A stretch of 64,000 nt of DNA, from the NCBI RefSeq assembly GCF_021458635.1, contig NZ_JAIRDQ010000007.1, forward strand, positions 124,001 to 188,000. Reading direction: 5' to 3'. Positions 1-8,252 of this stretch are shown here, one piece after another; positions within the stretch are counted from its first letter, which is position 1, and each line of letters begins with the position of its first letter. Both the position numbers and the translations under genes were made by a program. The notes below the pieces were generated by a model, which was given only the letters and a program-made list of their open reading frames with translations, ran no database searches and was not told where the DNA came from. Source of the stretch: Bradyrhizobium monzae. GTDB taxonomy: Bacteria > Pseudomonadota > Alphaproteobacteria > Rhizobiales > Xanthobacteraceae.

Positions 1-657
1 GATCATTTCGCACGGCTCGATCGTCAGATCGTGCTCGCCGATGCGCTTTCCGCATTCAACTCCGGCCCCGAGGCACTGCACGATCTCGAAGCGGCACTTG
101 CCGGCATTCTCGACTGCTTCAACATCGGCCGCAGCACGATCCTCTCCAGCCTGTTCAGGCCGCGCATCGACCGCATCCTGTTCGCGGCGACCAAGGCAGA
201 TCATCTGCATCATTCCAGCCACGATCGGCTCGAGGCCGTGCTGCGCCGCGCGGTGACCCGGGCGCTCGCGCGTGCGGAAAATACCGGCGCGCAGATCGAT
301 GTGGTGGCACTCGCCGCCGTCCGCGCCACCCGGGAAGCTCAGGTCACCCGTGGCCGCGACAAATTGCCCTCGATCCTGGGAACGCCCGCCGCAGGCGAAA
401 GCGCCGGCGGCGAGTTCTTTGACGGCAACACGGAGGTCGCGACCTTTCCGGGCGATCTTCCTCTCGATCCCGAACCACTGTTCAACGGCACGGATGCGTT
501 CCGCGGCCTCGCGACGGAAGCCGCCGAGACAAGCGATTTCCGCTTCCTGCGCTTCCGTCCGCCAAAGCTGGAACGCGAAGGGACAGAAGAACCCGCCCTG
601 CCTCACATCCGCCTCGACCGTGCCTTGCAGTTCCTGATCGGAGACAAGCTCGCATGA
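1..657 (+). CDS. ycjX: YcjX-family GTPase-like protein, C-terminal part
   Basis: The reading frame is open from base 1, so the gene begins upstream and only about 218 C-terminal residues are present. The first residues (DHFARLDRQIVL, then ADALSAFNSGP) match the conserved region of the YcjX/DUF463 family, which are P-loop proteins of unknown exact role. In enterobacteria this family is tied to the phage-shock/envelope stress response. The P-loop itself lies outside the window. A GTG at base 31 is internal and not the true start. The stop codon overlaps the start of the next gene in an ATGA arrangement, which implies translational coupling with ycjF, its usual partner. Family assignment is firm; the biochemical role is unknown. 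Confidence 0.85.
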   Translation, partial: DHFARLDRQIVLADALSAFNSGPEALHDLEAALAGILDCFNIGRSTILSSLFRPRIDRILFAATKADHLHHSSHDRLEAVLRRAVTRALARAENTGAQIDVVALAAVRATREAQVTRGRDKLPSILGTPAAGESAGGEFFDGNTEVATFPGDLPLDPEPLFNGTDAFRGLATEAAETSDFRFLRFRPPKLEREGTEEPALPHIRLDRALQFLIGDKLA

Positions 658-1682
658 ACGACCGATCCCAGCCGCGGCGGCCGGCGACGTTCCGGCTGGA
701 CGATCCCGGCGTCGTCGTCACCGAAGCCGACGAGACAAGCCGACTCGGTCGGGCCACGATTCAGATCACGCCGGAGCCCGATCCGGCGACATTGCCGGTG
801 CCGATCGAAGCAGCGCTTCGGGCGCGGCGCGGTTTTCCCTGGGGTGCGCTGTTCTGGTCCGGCGTCGCCGGGTTGACGCTGCTCGGCACCGGGCTCGGCG
901 TCGTCCGTCTGATCGAGGATCTGTTTGCGCGCAGCGAAAGCCTCGGCTTCGTCGGGCTTGCGCTCACCTTCGTCACCACGCTGGCGCTCGCGGTGGTGAT
1001 CGGACGCGAGGCATTCGGCCTCGCACGGCTTGCGACGATCGAGAAGCTGCATCAGCGGGCCGCCGAGGTGCTCGCCAGCGACGATCGCAAGGAGAGCCGC
1101 GCCATCGTGCAGGATCTGATTGCGATTGCGCACCAGAACCCGCAGCTTGCCCGCGCCCGCGCCACACTCGAAAGTCATTCCGGCGAGATCATCGACGGCG
1201 CCGACATGGTCCGGCTCGCCGAGCGCGAGTTGATGTCGCCGCTGGATGCGGAGGCGCGGCGGCTGGTGTCGTCGGCGGCGCAGCGGGTGTCGATCGTCAC
1301 GGCGGTGTCGCCGCGCGCGTTGTTCGACGTGCTGTTCGTGTTGGTGGCCTCGCTGCGCCTGATCCGCCAGCTCGCCCGCCTCTATGGCGGGCGGCCCGGC
1401 GCGCTCGGCATGATCCGCCTGCTCCGCCACGTCATCGCCCATCTCGCCATCACCGGCGGCCTCGCCGCCAGCGACAGCCTGGTGCAGCAGATGCTCGGAC
1501 ATGGGATCGCAGCAAAGCTGTCGCAACGGCTCGGCGAAGGCATGCTCAACGGGCTGTTGACCGCGCGGCTTGGCTTAGCTGCGATCGACGTTACAAGACC
1601 GCTGCCGTTTGCCGCGCTGCCGCCGCCGAAGCTGTCGGATTTGGCGACGGATTTGTTGCGAAGGAAAGAGGACGAGGAGTAG
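654..1682 (+). CDS. ycjF: YcjF-family inner membrane protein (TIGR01620/DUF697)
   Basis: A 342-residue membrane protein. After a polar N-terminus of about 60 residues come two hydrophobic segments (near residues 65-85 and 100-120), an amphipathic middle region, and a C-terminal DUF697-like region rich in Ala, Gly and Leu with further hydrophobic stretches (about 215-300). Its length and its 4-base overlap with ycjX match the ycjX-ycjF pair of proteobacteria. The pair is often co-regulated with phage-shock genes, but no psp gene is visible here. The last 92 bases overlap the 3' end of the convergent glycosyltransferase gene. The family is recognised from sequence; its function is not established. 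Confidence 0.82.
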   Translation: MNDRSQPRRPATFRLDDPGVVVTEADETSRLGRATIQITPEPDPATLPVPIEAALRARRGFPWGALFWSGVAGLTLLGTGLGVVRLIEDLFARSESLGFVGLALTFVTTLALAVVIGREAFGLARLATIEKLHQRAAEVLASDDRKESRAIVQDLIAIAHQNPQLARARATLESHSGEIIDGADMVRLAERELMSPLDAEARRLVSSAAQRVSIVTAVSPRALFDVLFVLVASLRLIRQLARLYGGRPGALGMIRLLRHVIAHLAITGGLAASDSLVQQMLGHGIAAKLSQRLGEGMLNGLLTARLGLAAIDVTRPLPFAALPPPKLSDLATDLLRRKEDEE

Positions 1683-3249
1683 CTCGGAGGGCCAGCACGC
1701 GCCACTGGAACAGCGGCGAATCCTTCGCTGGGGAGAGCTCCGGGGTCCAGCCGGTGAGCTTGTCGATCGTGTAGGTGTCGATCAGGACACCGCGCCAGCG
1801 GCGTTCGACCTGCCCCAATGGCGCGCGCGTCGCGGGGATCGACTCCCAGAGGGCCGAATGATCATCGGGCTGGCGACCGACATAGATCCCCGCCTGCCCC
1901 TTGATCCGGTCCATGCCGGGATCGCGGAAACCCTGGAAGCGACCGCGCTCGTTGATTTCGACCACGGGGACGCGGCCGCGGAACAGCCAGCGCATCATGG
2001 CATAGGTGCGATAATCCGTGGTCGCGATCCAGGTCGCGCCGGTCTCATCCAGTGCGGCCTGCGCTCGCGCGGCGACCTGCTCGTAACCGGCCTCCGCGCC
2101 GATCGGATCCATCTTGCCGAGCAAATTCCAGGGCGCCGCAATGTAATAGAGGAACACGATCGCGACGAAGGCGATCCCCGACACCAGCGCCGCCTTCATC
2201 CAGAAGATGCTCGACCGGATCAGCCACGCCGACCAGCCCTCTTGCGGCATCATCGCGAGGTTCACCGCGACGGCAGCGAAGCCGACCGGCCACATGAACA
2301 TCGGCCAGGTGTCGCCAACCCTGAGCGTCAGTGACTTGAAGAAGAAATACGCGAACGGCACCAGCACGGCGGTCGACAGCACGATCGCAACCGGCTCGCG
2401 CCTGCGGTAGCCGCGCCACGCCGTCATCGCGAGGCCCAACAGCACCACGGGCAGCATGACGAAACCGACGAGGCCGAATTGCAGGCCGATAAAATCGCCG
2501 ATGGTGCGCGGCGAGATGCCGTAATTGGCGGTGGCGCGCACGCCCTGGAAACGGAACGAGGCCCAGTCGTGCTGCGCATTCCAGATCAGCACCGGCGAGA
2601 AGATTGCAATCGCGATCAGCACCGCGAGATAAGGATAAGGGCTGCGCAGCCAGCGCCAGCGCCAATCCGGCACCAGCAGAAAAGCGGCGACCGCAGGCGC
2701 GAACATGATGGCGGTGAATTTCGACAGCAGCGACAGGCCGGCGAACAGGCCGGCGGCGAGCCACCAGCGGCCATCGCCGCTCTGCGCCAACCGCACCAGC
2801 GACCACATCATCGCCACCGCAAACGGGATCATGGCGACGTCGGGGGCGACCTTGGCCATCAGCAGGCCGTAATACAGCGCGGCCTCCGGCATCAGCACCG
2901 CAACCACGATCGCGCGCACATCATGGGTGAGACGGCGGACGATGTCGGCGAGCAAAAGCTGCGTCACCAGCATCGCGACGATGCCGCCGAAACGAACCCC
3001 GAGCACGGTGTCGCCGAAGATCACGGTACCGAACCGGATGAGCCAGGCGATGCCGGGCGGATGATCGAGGAAGCTCAGCGCCGCCTCCTTCGACCAGGTC
3101 CAGTAATAGGCCTCGTCGGTGCGCAGCTCGATCGCGGAGGCATAGACGATGCGCAGCACCGTCATCGCGGCGATCACCAGCGCGGCCACGGCAAGCGGCC
3201 GGCGCGACGCGCCGTCGGGCTTTACGGTGATGTCGGGAGCGATCGTCAC
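1591..3249 (-). CDS. ArnT/PMT-like glycosyltransferase, family 39
   Basis: A polytopic membrane glycosyltransferase of about 552 residues. Near the N-terminus is the family hallmark RTDEAYYWTWSKE followed by LDHPPG; the Asp-Glu pair in the first periplasmic loop is the catalytic/metal site of lipid-linked-sugar-dependent GT39 enzymes. About ten hydrophobic segments follow, then a soluble C-terminal domain of about 150 residues. Such enzymes move a sugar from a polyprenyl phosphate to lipid A, a glycan or a protein; the acceptor is unknown here. The frame extends to a TTG at 3285 without a ribosome site. I prefer the GTG at 3249, which has GGGGAAA upstream, but the start is uncertain. The C-terminus overlaps ycjF tail to tail. 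Confidence 0.8.
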   Translation of the reverse strand: MTIAPDITVKPDGASRRPLAVAALVIAAMTVLRIVYASAIELRTDEAYYWTWSKEAALSFLDHPPGIAWLIRFGTVIFGDTVLGVRFGGIVAMLVTQLLLADIVRRLTHDVRAIVVAVLMPEAALYYGLLMAKVAPDVAMIPFAVAMMWSLVRLAQSGDGRWWLAAGLFAGLSLLSKFTAIMFAPAVAAFLLVPDWRWRWLRSPYPYLAVLIAIAIFSPVLIWNAQHDWASFRFQGVRATANYGISPRTIGDFIGLQFGLVGFVMLPVVLLGLAMTAWRGYRRREPVAIVLSTAVLVPFAYFFFKSLTLRVGDTWPMFMWPVGFAAVAVNLAMMPQEGWSAWLIRSSIFWMKAALVSGIAFVAIVFLYYIAAPWNLLGKMDPIGAEAGYEQVAARAQAALDETGATWIATTDYRTYAMMRWLFRGRVPVVEINERGRFQGFRDPGMDRIKGQAGIYVGRQPDDHSALWESIPATRAPLGQVERRWRGVLIDTYTIDKLTGWTPELSPAKDSPLFQWRVLALRATPRPLSFATNPSPNPTASAAAARQTAAVL

Positions 3250-3327
3250 GGCCGCGCTTTTCCCCGAGTTGGGAGGGGGAGTCAATGTTGGGTGTTGCTG
3301 CGCTTATCTGCCGTCCCGGGCAGAGCG

Positions 3328-3414
3328 GTAGGGTGGGCAAAGCGTAGCGTGCCCACCATCTCGGGATACGCCAGAATGGTGGGCACGGCGCAAGAGCGCC
3401 TTTGCCCACCCTAC
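3328..3414. repeat. Dispersed palindromic repeat, GTAGGGTGGGCAAAG type
   Basis: An imperfect inverted repeat. GTAGGGTGGGCAAAG and GTGCCCACCAT on the left are mirrored by ATGGTGGGCAC and CTTTGCCCACCCTAC on the right, giving a long stem with a loop near 3361-3374. It sits between the divergent glycosyltransferase and cyclase genes. From memory this element type recurs between genes in Bradyrhizobium genomes. The rest of the gap (3250-3524) holds the two promoters, but no convincing -35/-10 boxes stand out. Confidence 0.8.
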
Positions 3415-3524
3415 GATACTTACTGTTACGTAACCTTGTCGGGCATGTGATCGGATTGGTCGTCTACCCGCGGAATTTAACTCCCCGCTGGCTGTTCTCC
3501 TCAGTGAACTGGTACAACCGAATC

Positions 3525-5258
3525 ATGGCCGCCACTGCGCTTTCACGATTGCCCGAACTCGTTCGCTCGACCAGCGCGCGGCAGGTGCGGCTGGTCTGCG
3601 GCGTCATCCTGTTCGCTTACGTGGTCAGCCATTTCCTCAACCACGCGCTCGGCAATATCTCGGTCGATGCCATGCAGATCGGAGTCTATTACCACACGAC
3701 GTTCTGGCAGTTCCTGCCCGTGGCGATCGTGTTCTATGGCGCAGCCCTGACCCATATGGGGCTCGGCGTCTATGCGCTGTACCAGCGCCGCCAGTTCCGC
3801 TGGCGGACCATCGAGCCGCTGCAGCTCGTGCTGGGCTTGAGCATCCCCGCGCTGGTGATGGCGCATGTGATCGGCGTACGGCTCGGCCAGACGCTGTACG
3901 GGCACGAGAAGCTGTATCCGCAGGAGCTCTATCTGTTTTTCGTCGCTTCGAACCGTATCTGGACGATGACCATCCTGCTCATCGTCGCCTGGGTGCATGG
4001 CAGCATCGGCATCTATTTCTGGCTCCGGCTCAAACCGTTCTTCATCCGCGCGGCACCATACCTGCTGGCGGCAGCCGTGCTGATCCCGACGCTGGCGCTG
4101 CTCGGCATCTACCAGGGTGGCCGCAGCGTCGCCGCCGAGAGCGAGGACGGCGAGTGGCGCACGCATAATTTCACGCAGCGCCAGGTCGGTACGGTCGCGG
4201 AAGCCGATACGCTCGATCGCATCACCGGCGGACTGACGATGGGTTACATCGGCCTGCTCGGACTGGTGATGCTCGGGCGCGGTGTGCGCGGCTGGCGCGA
4301 GCGGCGCGGCGGCATGATCGCGCTGTCCTACGGCAACGGCAAGATTGTACGCGTGCCCAAGGGCCTCTCCGTGCTGGAAGCCAGCCTGCGCCACAACGTG
4401 CCGCATGCCAGCGTCTGCGGCGGCCGCGCCCGCTGCTCGACCTGCCGCATCCGCATCATCGGCGACCACGGCACCTTGCCTGAGCCGTCGCAGCGCGAGG
4501 CCTTCGTGCTGGCCCGAGTCGGCACGGCCGATCCCTCGATCCGGCTTGCCTGCCAGCTGCGACCGAACTCCGACCTCTCCTTCTTCCAGCTGTTCATGCC
4601 GCACATGCTGTCGGCCAACTCGCATGCGTCCACGCCTGCGAGAATCGGGCAGGAGCGCTATCTCGTTAGCCTGTTCGTGGACATGCGCGGCTCGACCCAA
4701 TTGGCCGAGAAGCGATTGCCGTTCGACACCGTCTTCATCGTCAATCGATTCCTCGGCGCGGTGTCGCAGGCCGTGATCGAGAATGGCGGCCAGCCGAACC
4801 AGTTCGTTGGCGACGGCATGCTGGCCCTGTTCGGTCTCACCAGCGATCCGCAGACCGCCTGCCGGCAGGCGCTGAAGGCGGTGGCCGGCATCGCGACCCA
4901 TGTGGACGAGCTCAACGAGCTCTTGAGCCACGATCTGCGCCAGCCGATCCGCTTCGGCATCGGCGTCCATGGCGGCGAGGTCATCATCGGCGACATCGGC
5001 TACCGCGACCACATCGTCTTCACCGCGCTCGGCGACGCCGTGAACGTCGCGGCCCGGCTTCAGGACATGACCAAGACGCTGGCCTGCGAGGCCATCGTCT
5101 CCGAGGAGGTCCGCCGCACCGCCGGCCTTCACGACGATGCGCTGCCGCAGCAGGAGGTCGCGATCCGCGGCCGCGACGAGCCGATGGTGGTGCGCGTCAT
5201 CACCGACACCAGGACATTGGCCGCCCTCATCGCCGGCGACGAGCGCGTCGCGGCGTAA
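3525..5258 (+). CDS. cyaC: CyaC-like class III nucleotide cyclase with haem-type membrane anchor and [2Fe-2S] domain
   Basis: A 577-residue three-part sensor-enzyme. Residues 20-260 form about six membrane helices resembling succinate dehydrogenase cytochrome b, with His near 36/40, 77, 114 and 158 placed as candidate haem ligands. Residues 265-350 are a plant-type [2Fe-2S] ferredoxin domain with C298, C304, C307 and C343. Residues 378-560 are a class III cyclase domain with metal-binding D386 and D430. The usual adenine-selecting Lys before the second Asp is Gln (Q426); the Thr of FTALGD is kept. The arrangement recalls the redox-responsive CyaC of Sinorhizobium meliloti. The ATG at 3525 is chosen because an upstream extension to 3402 would run into the palindromic repeat. 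The gene is monocistronic. Function is inferred from domains. Confidence 0.85.
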   Translation: MAATALSRLPELVRSTSARQVRLVCGVILFAYVVSHFLNHALGNISVDAMQIGVYYHTTFWQFLPVAIVFYGAALTHMGLGVYALYQRRQFRWRTIEPLQLVLGLSIPALVMAHVIGVRLGQTLYGHEKLYPQELYLFFVASNRIWTMTILLIVAWVHGSIGIYFWLRLKPFFIRAAPYLLAAAVLIPTLALLGIYQGGRSVAAESEDGEWRTHNFTQRQVGTVAEADTLDRITGGLTMGYIGLLGLVMLGRGVRGWRERRGGMIALSYGNGKIVRVPKGLSVLEASLRHNVPHASVCGGRARCSTCRIRIIGDHGTLPEPSQREAFVLARVGTADPSIRLACQLRPNSDLSFFQLFMPHMLSANSHASTPARIGQERYLVSLFVDMRGSTQLAEKRLPFDTVFIVNRFLGAVSQAVIENGGQPNQFVGDGMLALFGLTSDPQTACRQALKAVAGIATHVDELNELLSHDLRQPIRFGIGVHGGEVIIGDIGYRDHIVFTALGDAVNVAARLQDMTKTLACEAIVSEEVRRTAGLHDDALPQQEVAIRGRDEPMVVRVITDTRTLAALIAGDERVAA

Positions 5259-5284
5259 GGCGCGAGCGACGCGCGCGGTGCGCT

Positions 5285-5390
5285 CCCTCTCCCGCTTGCG
5301 GGAGAGGGTTTCTCCACAATGGGACAGTCCCCTAGAGGACAGAGCCCTCACCCGCGCCTTCGGCACGACCTCTCCCGCAAGCGGGAGAGG
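5285..5390. repeat. Dispersed palindromic repeat, CCTCTCCCGC type
   Basis: Two hairpins, CCCTCTCCCGCTTGCGGGAG (extending to 5308) and CCTCTCCCGCAAGCGGGAGA (5369 onward), are each self-complementary and also complementary to one another. They are separated by about 60 bp containing CCCTCACCCGCGCC. This is a common rhizobial intergenic element type. It lies just after the cyclase stop codon and could also act as a bidirectional transcription barrier. The rest of 5259-5579 holds only a small hairpin before sorA. Confidence 0.8.
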
Positions 5391-5532
5391 TGCAGCGAGC
5401 CCGCGGCGGCATTGGGTCAAACAACCAACTTCGCCGCCGCGTAACACCGGCTTGTTGCGGCGCAACGGCATGGGCTTGCTGCGAAAGCACGAATTGACTT
5501 CGCCCGAGTCGTTGCGACAGATGGGCGAATGA

Positions 5533-5550
5533 TCGCGGTGATGACCGCGA
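5533..5550. promoter_or_regulatory. Small palindrome upstream of sorA
   Basis: TCGCGGT-GATG-ACCGCGA is a perfect 7-bp inverted repeat 30 bp before the sorA start codon, between a possible promoter and the strong GGAGGAG ribosome site at 5568-5576. It could be an operator or a leader hairpin. No regulator gene is adjacent, so the role is open. Confidence 0.35.
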
Positions 5551-5579
5551 GCCAACGAAAAGCTCCGGGAGGAGATTAA

Positions 5580-6779
5580 ATGTTCGATCGACGCGACCTG
5601 CTCAAAGGAGCGGGCCTTGCCGCTATGGCGGCCACACTGAACTCCACCAAAGCGCTGGCACTCGACACCGTTACGCTCCCCTTCGCCAACGGCGAACGGC
5701 CGCTGGTGAAATATCCGCAGAAGCGGCCGATGATCGGGCTGACCAGCCGGCCGCCGCAGCTCGAGACGCCGTTCGCGGTTTTCAACGACGGCCCGATCAC
5801 GCCGAACAACGCGTTCTTCGTGCGCTATCACCTCGCCGACCTCCCCTACAATCTCGATCCCGACAAATTCACCCTCGAGGTCAAGGGCAAGGTCGACAAG
5901 CCGCTGAAGCTGTCGCTGAAGGACATCAGGAAGATGAAGGCGACCGAGATCGTCGCCGTCAACCAGTGCTCCGGCAACAGCCGCGGCCTCGTCGAGCCAC
6001 GCGTCGCCGGCGGCCAGCTCGCCAATGGCGCAATGGGCAATGCGCGCTGGCGCGGCGTGCCGCTGAAGGCGGTGCTGGAGATGGCGGGCGTGCAGGCCGG
6101 CGCCAAGCAGGTCGTATTCGGCGGCATGGACGGGCCGGTCAGCGACAAGACGCCTGACTTCGCCAAGGCGCTCGACCTCGCTCACGCCACCGACGGCGAG
6201 GTGATGCTGGCCTATGGCATGAACGGCGATGATTTGCCGTTCCTCAACGGCTTCCCGTTACGCCTGGTCGTGCCCGGCTATTACGGCACCTACTGGGTCA
6301 AGCACCTCAACGAGATCACCGTCGTCGACAGCGTCTATGACGGCTTCTGGATGAAGTCCGCCTATCGCATCCCGGACACGCCGAACAATTCGATCGAGCC
6401 GGGGACAGCGCCGAAGGCGACGATCCCGATCAACCGCTTCACCGTCCGCTCCTTCATCACCAACGTGACGGACGGCGCCAAGCTGAAGGCCGGACGTTCG
6501 ACGCTGCGCGGCATCGCCTTCGACGGCGGCAAGGGCATCAAGGACGTCTCGGTCTCCACCGATGGCGGCAAGACGTGGGTCCGCGCCAAGCTCGGCAAGG
6601 ATCTCGGCAACTACTCATTCCGCGAATGGAAGCTGCCGGTGAAGCTGGCGGCGGGCCAGGTCGAGCTCAGGGTGCGCGCGACCAGCAATTCCGGCGAGAC
6701 GCAGCCGGAGGCGCCGCGTTGGAACCCGGCGGGTTATTTGCGCAACGTCGTCGAAACCGTCCGCGTCAGCGTGGCCTGA
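5580..6779 (+). CDS. sorA: Periplasmic sulfite oxidase, molybdopterin subunit SorA
   Basis: A 399-residue sulfite:cytochrome c oxidoreductase-type molybdoenzyme oxidising sulfite to sulfate in the periplasm. The N-terminus carries a twin-arginine signal (FDRRDLLKG followed by an Ala-rich stretch). The conserved VNQCSGNSRG places the molybdenum-ligating Cys at residue 130. The catalytic domain (about 60-260) is followed by the Ig-like dimerisation domain (about 280-399; VSTDGGKTW is typical). A strong GGAGGAG site precedes the ATG. The next gene, 11 bases on, encodes the c-type cytochrome partner, as in the SorAB enzymes. No dedicated regulator or ECF sigma gene is adjacent. Confidence 0.9.
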   Translation: MFDRRDLLKGAGLAAMAATLNSTKALALDTVTLPFANGERPLVKYPQKRPMIGLTSRPPQLETPFAVFNDGPITPNNAFFVRYHLADLPYNLDPDKFTLEVKGKVDKPLKLSLKDIRKMKATEIVAVNQCSGNSRGLVEPRVAGGQLANGAMGNARWRGVPLKAVLEMAGVQAGAKQVVFGGMDGPVSDKTPDFAKALDLAHATDGEVMLAYGMNGDDLPFLNGFPLRLVVPGYYGTYWVKHLNEITVVDSVYDGFWMKSAYRIPDTPNNSIEPGTAPKATIPINRFTVRSFITNVTDGAKLKAGRSTLRGIAFDGGKGIKDVSVSTDGGKTWVRAKLGKDLGNYSFREWKLPVKLAAGQVELRVRATSNSGETQPEAPRWNPAGYLRNVVETVRVSVA

Positions 6780-6790
6780 GGAGAATGATC

Positions 6791-7099
6791 ATGCAGCGCA
6801 CCGTTCTCCTTGCCATCACGCTTGCCGTCGGCGCCGCGGTAGGTTCGGCCGTTGCCGCGCCGGTCAATTACAAGACGCCGGATGAGGTCGCAGCCTTCAA
6901 GCCCGGCCCCAATCTCGAGGTGGTTCAGGGCAATTGCGCCGCCTGCCACTCGTCGGACTACATCGCCACGCAACCGCCGATGAAGGACAAGAAAGCGTTC
7001 TGGCAGGCCGAGGTGACCAAGATGATCAAGGTCTATGGCGCGCCGATCGACGATGCCGACGTCGGCAAGATCGTGGACTATCTGGCCGCGACTTATTGA
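6791..7099 (+). CDS. sorB: Sulfite oxidase cytochrome c subunit SorB
   Basis: A 102-residue exported cytochrome with a cleavable signal peptide (residues 1-22, ending AVAA) and one haem-binding motif, CAACH. A distal Met in QPPMKDKK is the likely second axial ligand. It receives electrons from the molybdenum subunit and passes them to the respiratory chain. ATG codons lie at 6785 and 6791 in frame; GGAG at 6780-6783 is 7 bases before the second, so that start is chosen. It is translated from the sorA transcript. Confidence 0.9.
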   Translation: MQRTVLLAITLAVGAAVGSAVAAPVNYKTPDEVAAFKPGPNLEVVQGNCAACHSSDYIATQPPMKDKKAFWQAEVTKMIKVYGAPIDDADVGKIVDYLAATY

Positions 7100-7307
7100 C
7101 GGAGGGCGTGATGCGCCCGGGAGAATTGACCGCGAAACGGGCAAAACCGGCAAAAGCGCCGCGAAGTTGAGCGAATTTCCGCGAAATGCCGATGTGGTTT
7201 GATCTACCAAGCCCGCCACATTCCGCGTATCCTGTTAGGACCGAACCGGCCGGTTGGCGGGGACTGGCGGTTCGCGATCTCGGAGGAAGACCCGCGGAGA
7301 AGACGTG
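7100..7307 (+). promoter_or_regulatory. Intergenic region with likely cspA promoter and long leader
   Basis: These 208 bases between sorB and the cold-shock gene contain no coding frame I trust. They include GC-rich potential stems (ACCGGCCGGTTGGCGGGGA near 7242-7262) and a GGAG ribosome site at 7296. Long structured 5' leaders are usual for cspA-type genes, where folding controls cold-induced translation. No clear promoter boxes were identified. Confidence 0.35.
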
Positions 7308-7508
7308 ATGGCTAAAGGTACGGTCAAGTGGTTCAATCCGACGAAGGGTTATGGATTTATCCAGCCTGCGTCGGGCGGCAAGGATGTGTTCGTGCATATC
7401 TCGGCAGTGCAGAAGGCCGGTCTGTCCTCCCTCAACGAGGGCCAGACGGTTGAGTATGAAGAGATCGCAAACCGGGGCAAGACGTCCGCAGAGAACCTCA
7501 AAGTATAA
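7308..7508 (+). CDS. cspA: Cold-shock protein, CspA family
   Basis: A 66-residue single OB-fold nucleic-acid-binding protein. RNP1 is present as KGYGFIQP and RNP2 as VFVHISAV, preceded by the standard GTVKWFNPTKG start. These proteins act as RNA chaperones that melt secondary structure, usually in cold or in growth transitions. Length is typical and no residue is missing. The ATG at 7308 has GGAG at a suitable distance. The gene is monocistronic, followed by a hairpin. Confidence 0.95.
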   Translation: MAKGTVKWFNPTKGYGFIQPASGGKDVFVHISAVQKAGLSSLNEGQTVEYEEIANRGKTSAENLKV

Positions 7509-7514
7509 GCCCGC

Positions 7515-7552
7515 CAGCCTTTGCTGCCTCCCGGATCTGTCCGGGGGCTGGG
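7515..7552 (+). terminator. Nested hairpin after cspA, possible terminator
   Basis: CCAGCC (7515-7520) pairs with GGCTGG (7547-7552), and inside it CCCGGA (7531-7536) pairs with TCCGGG (7541-7546). The flank GCCAAAAAAATTTTAG has only a short T run on the + strand, but the A run gives a T tract on the other strand, so it may serve convergent transcription from putR as well. Confidence 0.45.
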
Positions 7553-7676
7553 CCAAAAAAATTTTAGAAGACGATCAGTGCATTCGACGACAGGCGTTGC
7601 GACTGCGCGCGGAAACTATTTGCCCGTAGAGGTCGCCAATCAACGCCGCAGCAGTGACAATCGCGACTGCATTTCG

Positions 7677-8138
7677 TCAGCCAACCGGCAACGGTGCGTC
7701 GCGCTTGATCTCCTCCATCACCGCATAGGTGCGCGTCTCGCGCACACCCGGCATCGACAGCAAGGTCTCGCCGAGGAAGCGCCGATACGCGCTCATGTCG
7801 GCCAGCCGCGCCTTCACTAGATAATCGAAGCCTCCGGCAACCATGTGACATTCCAGCACTTCGGGCGCAAGTTTCACCGCGCGCGCAAAGCGTTCGAAAT
7901 TATCCGGCGTGGTCTTGTCGAGCAGCACCTCGACGAACACCAGCAGGCCGAGGCCAAGCCGTTGCGGATTGAGCCGCGCCCCATAGCCCTCGACAAAGCC
8001 CTCGCGCTGCAGGCGCTTCAGCCGCTCGCCGATCGAGGTCGGCGACAGCCCGATGCGCTCGGCCAGCTCGACATTGGCAATGCGCCCATCCTCCTGCAAA
8101 ATCGAGAGGATCTTCCGGTCGATTCGATCGAGTTCCAT
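7677..8138 (-). CDS. putR: Lrp/AsnC-family regulator, likely proline-responsive PutR
   Basis: A 153-residue transcription factor. The N-terminal helix-turn-helix (about 5-60, with LDRIDRKIL and IGLSPTSIGERLKRL) is followed by the alpha-beta ligand-binding RAM domain (about 65-145). It is divergent from putA across 114 bases, the arrangement of PutR, the proline-responsive activator of putA in Rhodobacter and Agrobacterium. The role is inferred from family and position. It probably represses itself from the same intergenic site. Confidence 0.85.
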   Translation of the reverse strand: MELDRIDRKILSILQEDGRIANVELAERIGLSPTSIGERLKRLQREGFVEGYGARLNPQRLGLGLLVFVEVLLDKTTPDNFERFARAVKLAPEVLECHMVAGGFDYLVKARLADMSAYRRFLGETLLSMPGVRETRTYAVMEEIKRDAPLPVG

Positions 8139-8252
8139 ATTTCATACGGCTGATAATTGGATTGTCTTCATTTCTTAAGGCAAGTTGGCTATCTTGTCTA
8201 TCGAACTACGGTCATGCGGGCCTTATCCTGGATTTCAGCCACAGGACACGCC
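8139..8252. promoter_or_regulatory. putR-putA divergent control region
   Basis: 114 bases between the divergent starts. It is noticeably more AT-rich than its surroundings, especially 8139-8205, as expected for Lrp-type binding sites that bend DNA. AGGA at 8243-8246 is the putA ribosome site. No perfect dyad is visible, in keeping with the loose consensus of Lrp regulators. Confidence 0.5.

Noticed and set aside
3543..6185. Very long open frame on the minus strand opposite the cyclase and sorA
   Set aside because: It is Arg/His/Gln/Ala-rich with no domain, lies fully antisense to two well-supported genes, and such long shadows are normal at this GC content.
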